A stretch of 10,366 bases of DNA from the NCBI GenBank assembly GCA_900550395.1, contig URSD01000058.1, forward strand, positions 1-10,366, given 5' to 3'. The notes beneath the pieces are model-generated. The model was not told the DNA's origin. It saw nothing but the letters and a program-made list of their open reading frames with translations, and did no database searches. Below, in pieces: positions 6,023 through 10,366 of this stretch. The position numbers and the translations under genes are program-made. Within the stretch, counting starts at the first letter, position 1, and every line of letters begins with the position of its first letter. Origin of the DNA: an uncultured Porphyromonadaceae bacterium. Lineage in GTDB: Bacteria; Bacteroidota; Bacteroidia; Bacteroidales; Muribaculaceae.

Positions 6023-8512
6023 ATGAACGGGAAGTTTGCCGATGTGATAGTGCCGGTGCCGCTGAATGCGAGCTTTACGTATGCGGTGCCGGAGGAGCTG
6101 CCGGGGGCGGAGACGCTCAGGGCGGGCAGCCGCGTGCTGGTGCCTTTCGGCACGAGGCATCTCTACACGGGCATAGTGGAGGCTCTGCACACCACGCGGC
6201 CGGAGGTGCCGCAGGTGAAGGAGATAGCGGCTGTGCTGGACGCGGCGCCGGTGGTGCGCCGTCCGCAGCTGCAGTTCTGGCACTGGCTGGCGGACTACTA
6301 TCTCTGCGGCATCGGCGAGGTGATGAAGGCGGCGCTGCCGGCGGGCCTCAAGGTGGAGAGCCGGACGCAGGTGGAGCCGGCCGCCGACGCCTCGCCGGAG
6401 GTGCTGGCCGACCTGACGGCTGCGGAGGCTGAACTCGTGGCTCTGCTGCGGGAGAAAGGCCACCTGACGCCCGACGAGATACACAAGGCCACGGGTCGAG
6501 GCGCCGAAGCCACGGTGGCGGCGCTGGTGGAGAAAGGCGTGCTGGTGGTGAGCGAGCGCGTGGGCGAGCGCTACCGCGCCGTGCGGCGGCAGTATGTGGA
6601 GCCTGCATTCGCGCGCGGCGACGCCGAGGCCTTGGCCGAGGCGTTCCGGGCCGTGACACGCAGCAAGGCCATGCTGCCGCAGGAGCGCATGCTGGCAGCG
6701 CTGCTGGAGATGAGCCGCTTCAACCGCGCCGGCGAGCCGGCCGAGCCCGTGGAGCGCACGGCGCTGCTGGAGCGCACGGGAGGCACATGGACCACGGTGC
6801 AGCAGCTCGTGCGCAAGGGACTGGCACGGGTGAGCGTGCGCGAGGTGGGCCGTTTCAGCTACGACGCCTCGCAGCCGGCGGCGCCGCTGCCGGTGCTGAG
6901 CGAGGCGCAGGCCGAGGCCGCGGCGGCGGTGCGCAGCGGGTTCCGCGACCACGGCGTGGTGCTGCTGCACGGCGTCACGTCCGGCGGCAAGACAGAGATA
7001 TACATCCACCTGATAGACGAGGTGCTGCGTCAGGGGCGCCAGGCGCTGATGCTGGTGCCGGAGATAGCGCTGACAACGCAGCTGACGCGGCGTCTGCAAC
7101 GCGTGTTCGGCCGGAGGGTGGTGATCTACCACTCAAAGTTCAGCGACAACGAGCGCGTGGACATATGGCGGCATCTGCTGGGCACGTCCGACCCGTACGT
7201 CATCATCGGGGCGCGCTCGGCGGTGTTCCTGCCTTTCGCGCGGCTGGGGCTGGTGATAGTGGACGAGGAGCACGAGCAGAGCTACAAGCAGTTTGACCCG
7301 GCGCCGCGCTACAACGCCCGCGACGCGGCCATCATGCTGGCCCACATGCATGGGGCGAAGACGCTGCTGGGCAGCGCGACGCCATCGGTGGAAAGCTACT
7401 ACAAGGCCACGGAGGGCGGGAAGTACGGGCTGGTGGAGCTGACGCGGCGCTACGGCGGCGTGAGCCTGCCGGCCATACAGGTCACCGACATGCGCCGCGA
7501 GCAGGAACGGCGCAGCGTGGACGGCACGCTGGCCCACTCCACGATAGGGCTGGCGCGGCGCGAGCTGGAGGCGGGCCGTCAGGTGATATTCTTCCACAAC
7601 CGGCGGGGATTCTCGCCGCGGGTGCGCTGCCGGCTGTGCAGCTATGTGCCGCGCTGCGAGCACTGCGACGTGGCGCTGACCTACCACCGCAGCCAGGACA
7701 TGCTGGTGTGCCACTACTGCGGGACCGCCTACCCCGTGCCGCGCGTGTGCCCGCAGTGCGGCGAGCCGTCGATACAGGTCAGCGGCTACGGCACGGAGCG
7801 CGTGGAGGACGCGATAGCCGCAGAGTTCGCGGGCAACGCCACGCTGCGCATGGACCTGGACACGACGCGCGCCCGCGACGGCTACGACCGCATCATCGAC
7901 GCGTTCTCGCAGCACAAGGCCGACATCCTGGTGGGCACGCAGATGGTGACGAAGGGTCTGGACTTCAGCGACGTAGGAATGGTGGCGGTTGTGAATGCCG
8001 ACAATGTGATATTCTATCCCGACTTCCGGTCGGCCGAGCGTGCGTTCAACATGCTGGAGCAGGTGGCCGGGCGCGCAGGGCGCCGCGGCGAGCCCGGGAC
8101 GGTGGTGGTGCAGACCTACACGCCGGAGCATCCCGTGATACGCTTCGTGCAGAAACATGACTTCAATGGATTCTATGCCAACGAGATAGAGGAACGGCGG
8201 GCGTACAATTATCCGCCGTTCACGAGGATGATATACGTAATGCTGCGCCACCGCGACGACCGCGTGCTGGACGAGCAGGCACGGGCCTATGCCGAGGCTC
8301 TGCGGCGTCTGTTCGGGACGCGTGTGGCGGGTCCGGAGCCGCCGGGTGTGGCGCGGGTGCAGAATCTGTACATCCGCCGGATAATGCTGCGAGTGGAGTG
8401 CGGGGCGTCGATGCCGCGCGTGAAGGAGATACTGCGGGAGCTGTATGCCGAGCTGAGCGCGGCGGGACGGCTGCGCGGCACCATCATTCACTACGATGTG
8501 GATCCATATTAG
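6023..8512 (+). CDS. priA: Primosomal protein N' (replication restart helicase PriA)
   Basis: An 829-residue DEAH-type 3'-5' helicase that recognises stalled replication forks and reloads the replisome. The N-terminal DNA-binding domain begins FADVIVPVPLNASFTYAVPE. The helicase core has Walker A GVTSGGKT (317-324), DEEH (414-417), GTQMVTKGLDF (638-648) and QVAGRAGR (680-687). Between the lobes is the zinc-binding region with eight cysteines in four pairs: 536/539, 545/548, 563/566 and 576/579. All key elements are present, so it should be active. It is longer than E. coli PriA (732), mostly between the N-terminal domain and the ATPase. Codon use differs from its neighbours: wobble positions favour G (CTG, GTG, GCG), whereas the flanking genes favour C (CTC, GTC, GCC). 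It is transcribed divergently from the LolD-like operon. Confidence 0.97.
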   Translation: MNGKFADVIVPVPLNASFTYAVPEELPGAETLRAGSRVLVPFGTRHLYTGIVEALHTTRPEVPQVKEIAAVLDAAPVVRRPQLQFWHWLADYYLCGIGEVMKAALPAGLKVESRTQVEPAADASPEVLADLTAAEAELVALLREKGHLTPDEIHKATGRGAEATVAALVEKGVLVVSERVGERYRAVRRQYVEPAFARGDAEALAEAFRAVTRSKAMLPQERMLAALLEMSRFNRAGEPAEPVERTALLERTGGTWTTVQQLVRKGLARVSVREVGRFSYDASQPAAPLPVLSEAQAEAAAAVRSGFRDHGVVLLHGVTSGGKTEIYIHLIDEVLRQGRQALMLVPEIALTTQLTRRLQRVFGRRVVIYHSKFSDNERVDIWRHLLGTSDPYVIIGARSAVFLPFARLGLVIVDEEHEQSYKQFDPAPRYNARDAAIMLAHMHGAKTLLGSATPSVESYYKATEGGKYGLVELTRRYGGVSLPAIQVTDMRREQERRSVDGTLAHSTIGLARRELEAGRQVIFFHNRRGFSPRVRCRLCSYVPRCEHCDVALTYHRSQDMLVCHYCGTAYPVPRVCPQCGEPSIQVSGYGTERVEDAIAAEFAGNATLRMDLDTTRARDGYDRIIDAFSQHKADILVGTQMVTKGLDFSDVGMVAVVNADNVIFYPDFRSAERAFNMLEQVAGRAGRRGEPGTVVVQTYTPEHPVIRFVQKHDFNGFYANEIEERRAYNYPPFTRMIYVMLRHRDDRVLDEQARAYAEALRRLFGTRVAGPEPPGVARVQNLYIRRIMLRVECGASMPRVKEILRELYAELSAAGRLRGTIIHYDVDPY

Positions 8513-8519
8513 TTTAATG

Positions 8520-8540
8520 TTTAGGGTTTAAGGTTTAGGG
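8520..8540. repeat. 7-bp telomere-like tandem repeat, three units
   Basis: TTTAGGG, TTTAAGG and TTTAGGG follow each other without gaps, 8 bp after the priA stop, and run into a further G-stretch. The G-runs could form a quadruplex on this strand. No terminator hairpin was found after priA. Confidence 0.75.
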
Positions 8541-8550
8541 GGGGATGCTT

Positions 8551-8582
8551 TTTCGGTAATACATATATTATATGTATCTTTG
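8551..8582 (+). promoter_or_regulatory. Bacteroidetes-type promoter of rsmG
   Basis: TATCTTTG (8575-8582) matches TAnnTTTG. A T-run ending at 8553 lies in the -33 zone (TTTCG, 8551-8555), 19 bp upstream. The ATG at 8602 is 20 bp beyond the box, giving a leader of roughly 15 bases. The box falls inside a longer open frame starting at 8572, which argues for the 8602 start. Confidence 0.6.
8561..8575. promoter_or_regulatory. Inverted repeat in the spacer of the rsmG promoter
   Basis: ACATAT, a 3-bp spacer and ATATGT form a perfect 6-bp inverted repeat between the -33 and -7 elements. Its place would suit a repressor operator, but AT-rich spacers give such repeats by chance. Confidence 0.3.
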
Positions 8583-8601
8583 CAGACAAAACCACGACAT
8601 C

Positions 8602-9243
8602 ATGGCCGACCACGACATCATATTCCGATATTTTCCGCAGATGGACGCAGAGCAGCGCAGCCGCATCGAGGCTCTCGACGCCCTCTACCGCGAATGGAAC
8701 GCACGCATCAACGTCATCTCCCGCCGCGACATAGACAACCTCTACACCGCCCACATACTCCACAGCCTCGCCATCGCGGCTTTCCTGGGGCCACTCGAGC
8801 CGGGCACCACCTTCCTCGACATGGGCACGGGCGGCGGCCTGCCGGGCATACCGCTGGCTATAGCCTACCCTGAGTGCAGCTTCCACCTCATCGACCGCAT
8901 AGGCAAGAAGATACGCGTAGCCACGGAGATAGCCTCTGCGCTGGGGCTGCGCAACGTCACCTTCCAGCACGGCGACATAGGCGAATGCCGCGAACGCTAC
9001 GACTACGTCGTCAGCCGCGCCGTCATGACTCTGGACGCCCTCGTGCCCCTTATCACAAAAAATGTGCGGCGCGGACGCCGCGGCGTGAACCGATACGCCG
9101 ACGGACTTGTTTGCCTCAAGGGGGGCGACCTCTCGGCCGAGATAGCCGCCACGCGCCGCCCCGTGCTGGAGTACGACCTGCGGGAGTTCATCCCCGAGGA
9201 CTGCTTCGACACCAAGAAACTGATTTACGTCCCCTTTGACTGA
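8602..9243 (+). CDS. rsmG: 16S rRNA (guanine-527-N7)-methyltransferase RsmG
   Basis: A 213-residue class I SAM-dependent methyltransferase that modifies G527 of 16S rRNA on the small ribosomal subunit; loss in other bacteria gives low-level streptomycin resistance. The SAM-binding loop is FLDMGTGGGLPGIPLAI (71-87). Upstream is the family pattern YREWNARINVIS and HILHSLAIAAF. Later hallmarks are DRIGKK (98-103), VVSRAVMTLD (136-145) and CLKGGD (171-176). The length is usual for RsmG. ATG 8602 is chosen because an upstream in-frame ATG (8572) lies within the promoter and would add an unrelated MYLCRQNHDI. It is not beside mnmG, where many bacteria carry it, but is followed 7 bp later by a metallo-hydrolase gene that is probably co-transcribed. 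Confidence 0.95.
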   Translation: MADHDIIFRYFPQMDAEQRSRIEALDALYREWNARINVISRRDIDNLYTAHILHSLAIAAFLGPLEPGTTFLDMGTGGGLPGIPLAIAYPECSFHLIDRIGKKIRVATEIASALGLRNVTFQHGDIGECRERYDYVVSRAVMTLDALVPLITKNVRRGRRGVNRYADGLVCLKGGDLSAEIAATRRPVLEYDLREFIPEDCFDTKKLIYVPFD

Positions 9244-9250
9244 CACGGTC

Positions 9251-9904
9251 ATGCTGCACATCAAACAATTCGTATTCAACCCCTTCGACGAGAACACCTA
9301 CCTCGTCAGCTCCGACACCGAGGGCGGCCACGACGCCATAGTCATCGATCCCGGCATGTACAACGACGCCGAGGCCAGGCGATTCGACGACTACGTCAAG
9401 GAAAACAATCTGAACATCAAAGCCATAGTGCTTACCCACATACACCTCGACCACTGCTTCGGCGCCATGCGGCTGCACCGCCTGACGGGCGCACCCGTAA
9501 TGGCCTCGACTGCCGACGCGTTCCTCTCCACGAGCCTTGCCGACCAGGCGCGCCGCTTCGGCCTGCGCATGGGCCGCGACGAGGCCGTCAGCATCGACAC
9601 GCCGCTGCACGACGGCGACACCGTGGCCGTAGGCGCGGACTCGCTGACGGTGCTGGCCGTGCCGGGCCATAGCCCCGGCGGAATAGCCCTGTATAGCGCC
9701 GAGGGCGGCGTTCTCTTCAGCGGCGACAGCCTTTTCCGCCGTTCCATCGGCCGCACCGACCTGCCCGGCGGCAGCTCGCCGACGCTCGTCGACAGTGTCC
9801 GCACGCGGCTGCTCTCGCTGCCGCCCGACACGCTCGTGCTGCCCGGCCACGGCCCCTCCACCACCGTCCGCGAGGAGACCCTCGGCAACCCGTTTGTACG
9901 GTAA
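9251..9904 (+). CDS. Metallo-beta-lactamase-fold hydrolase, glyoxalase II-like
   Basis: A 217-residue cytoplasmic hydrolase with the full metal-binding set: THIHLDH (His63, His65, Asp67, His68), VPGHSPG (His140), FSGDSLF (Asp159) and LPGHG (His200). The SIGRTDLPGG stretch after the aspartate is typical of the YcbL/glyoxalase II-like subgroup that hydrolyses thioesters. The substrate cannot be told from sequence, and the C-terminal substrate domain of classical GloB is absent. ATG 9251 is 7 bp after the rsmG stop. A TTG at 9236, overlapping the end of rsmG, would add five residues and is less likely, since MLHIKQFVFNPFDENTYLV is a natural family start. No terminator is visible after the stop. 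Confidence 0.92.
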   Translation: MLHIKQFVFNPFDENTYLVSSDTEGGHDAIVIDPGMYNDAEARRFDDYVKENNLNIKAIVLTHIHLDHCFGAMRLHRLTGAPVMASTADAFLSTSLADQARRFGLRMGRDEAVSIDTPLHDGDTVAVGADSLTVLAVPGHSPGGIALYSAEGGVLFSGDSLFRRSIGRTDLPGGSSPTLVDSVRTRLLSLPPDTLVLPGHGPSTTVREETLGNPFVR

Positions 9905-10025
9905 TTAATTAGTTTATAGTTGATAGTGTATAGGTAAGAGGGGACGTCTGAGGGCATTCTGGGGGTCTTAGGTCTTGGGGCTGAGGCTTAGAGATTAGTT
10001 GATAGTTGAGAGGGGATAGGTAAGA

Positions 10026-10042
10026 GGTAGGCTCCGCGTACC
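10026..10042. repeat. Hairpin with TCC loop (one mismatch)
   Basis: GGTAGGC and GCGTACC pair around TCC with one G-G mismatch. The layout matches the hairpins at 10093 and 10139. Confidence 0.55.
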
Positions 10043-10092
10043 AAAAACCTTATTTTTTACTGCATTAGGCAAGCGCCCGGCTAATAATATCC

Positions 10093-10107
10093 ATGGCCTC
10101 CGGCCAT
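10093..10107. repeat. Hairpin ATGGCC-TCC-GGCCAT
   Basis: A perfect 6-bp stem with the same TCC loop as the hairpins on either side. It lies between the second and third 11-mers. No T-run follows on the plus strand beyond ATTTCT. Confidence 0.6.
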
Positions 10108-10138
10108 ATTTCTGTAGTTGATAGTGAGAGGATTGAGG

Positions 10139-10153
10139 TTGCGCTCCGCGCAA
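10139..10153. repeat. Hairpin TTGCGC-TCC-GCGCAA
   Basis: A perfect 6-bp stem with a TCC loop, following the third 11-mer. The shared GC-TCC-GC heart with compensating stem changes relative to the 10026 hairpin suggests related elements rather than chance. Confidence 0.65.
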
Positions 10154-10175
10154 AGAGGAGTGTAGGTCGGTGGTA

Positions 10176-10220
10176 GTCTGACTCGTCTGACCCGTCTGAC
10201 CCGTCCGACTTGTCCGACTC
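10176..10220. repeat. 9-bp tandem repeat, five units (GTCTGACCC-like)
   Basis: Five contiguous 9-bp units start at 10176, 10185, 10194, 10203 and 10212: GTCTGACTC, GTCTGACCC twice, GTCCGACTT and GTCCGACTC. Like the array before priA, the unit is 9 bp long and begins GTCT or GTCC. Confidence 0.85.
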
Positions 10221-10240
10221 CTCACTCCTCACTCCTCACT
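10217..10240. repeat. 7-bp tandem repeat ACTCCTC, three units and a part
   Basis: Three exact ACTCCTC units (10217, 10224, 10231) and a final ACT overlap the end of the 9-bp array by 4 bp. The strand is purely pyrimidine except for one A per unit. Confidence 0.8.
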
Positions 10241-10255
10241 GCGGCCGCAGGCCGC
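10241..10255. repeat. GC palindrome GCGGCC-GCA-GGCCGC
   Basis: A perfect 6-bp GC stem with a 3-base loop directly after the 7-bp array. No T-run follows, so it is not a clear terminator. Confidence 0.6.
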
Positions 10256-10366
10256 GGAACCCCCGCAAAACAAAGCCGAAACAACAAACAGCGAATAACA
10301 AAAAATTAAAATCAGTAAATATATGGATAAATAAAAAAAAAGTATAAAACATGAAACATGAAAAGG

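Larger units (their letters stand above)
9917..10125 (+). repeat. 11-bp direct repeat TAGTTGATAGT, three copies
   Basis: TAGTTGATAGT occurs exactly at 9917-9927, 9996-10006 and 10115-10125. Each copy is followed by a purine-rich stretch (AGGTAAGAGGGG or GAGAGG-like). The second and third copies are followed about 20 bp later by a hairpin with a TCC loop. They look like imperfect copies of one composite unit of roughly 45 bp. Confidence 0.75.
9905..10366. other. Repeat-rich intergenic region with no convincing gene
   Basis: These 462 bp hold no reading frame that looks like a protein. An open frame of 76 codons on the minus strand (10225-9995) runs through the tandem repeats and has no family likeness. 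The first 340 bp are a mosaic of simple repeats and small hairpins listed separately. The last 100 bp become very A-rich and end with ATGs at 10351 and 10358 in different frames, either of which might start a gene lying beyond the window. Confidence 0.7.

Noticed and set aside
5933..8491. Long open frames on the minus strand (7132-5933 and 8491-7133) opposite priA
   Set aside because: Their translations are His/Arg/Leu/Gln-rich with no domain, and priA on the other strand is certain.
8520..8540. A true telomere or linear replicon end
   Set aside because: Only three heptamers inside a continuous gene region; it is a simple intergenic repeat.
9995..10225. A 76-codon minus-strand open frame across the repeat region
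   Set aside because: Its N-terminal part is encoded by the 9-bp tandem repeat and the rest by hairpins and simple repeats; no coding signal or leader is seen.
10176..10240. Possible CRISPR array
   Set aside because: The units are 7-9 bp and directly adjacent with no spacers, and no cas gene is present.
10351..10366. Start of a further plus-strand gene
   Set aside because: ATGs at 10351 and 10358 follow an A-rich leader, but only 5 or 3 codons are visible and the frames disagree, so a gene cannot be supported.

Overview
The window looks like a chromosomal segment of a high-GC member of the Bacteroidales, perhaps a Muribaculaceae-like gut bacterium. This rests on three things. The intergenic regions carry matches to the Bacteroidetes promoter -7 box TAnnTTTG. 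The proteins are of Bacteroidetes type: a NigD-like lipoprotein, a DUF3467 protein, and CysS with a KMGKS signature. The noncoding DNA is rich in short tandem repeats and small palindromes. The species is not determined.

Left end (1-1230). The C-terminal 68 codons of an IS200-type (Y1) transposase run in from beyond the window. They are followed within about 25 bp by a coding sequence open from 231 to 1043 that has no start codon at its open end. It resembles the C-terminal half of an LruC/DUF4114-DUF4842 secreted protein and is probably a 5'-truncated remnant. A clear rho-independent terminator and two further palindromes lie before the convergent operon.

Minus-strand operon (5878 down to 1239). 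Five genes are read right to left with very short gaps or overlaps: a LolD-like ABC ATPase, a NigD-like lipoprotein (ATGA overlap), a DUF3467 protein, cysteinyl-tRNA synthetase (cysS), and a RecD/Dda-type SF1B helicase. The functions are mixed: envelope, unknown, translation and DNA processing. The tight packing suggests co-transcription from a promoter at about 5887-5916.

Divergent region and plus-strand genes (5879-9904). A 144-bp region separates the operon from priA (primosomal helicase PriA). It holds two divergent promoter matches and a 9-bp tandem array of the palindrome CTTATAAG. After priA come a 7-bp telomere-like repeat, another promoter match, rsmG (16S rRNA G527 methyltransferase) and a metallo-beta-lactamase-fold hydrolase 7 bp behind it.

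Right end (9905-10366). I see no convincing gene here. The stretch is a mosaic of an 11-mer repeated three times, small hairpins with a TCC loop, a 9-bp tandem array, a 7-bp tandem array and a GC palindrome. It ends in an A-rich leader that may precede a gene beyond the window.

Most of the window is housekeeping. I see no convincing new defence, biosynthetic or toxin system. The points worth a second look are the transposase/truncated-gene junction, the promoters placed so that transcripts would be leaderless or nearly so, and the repeat-laden intergenic DNA.
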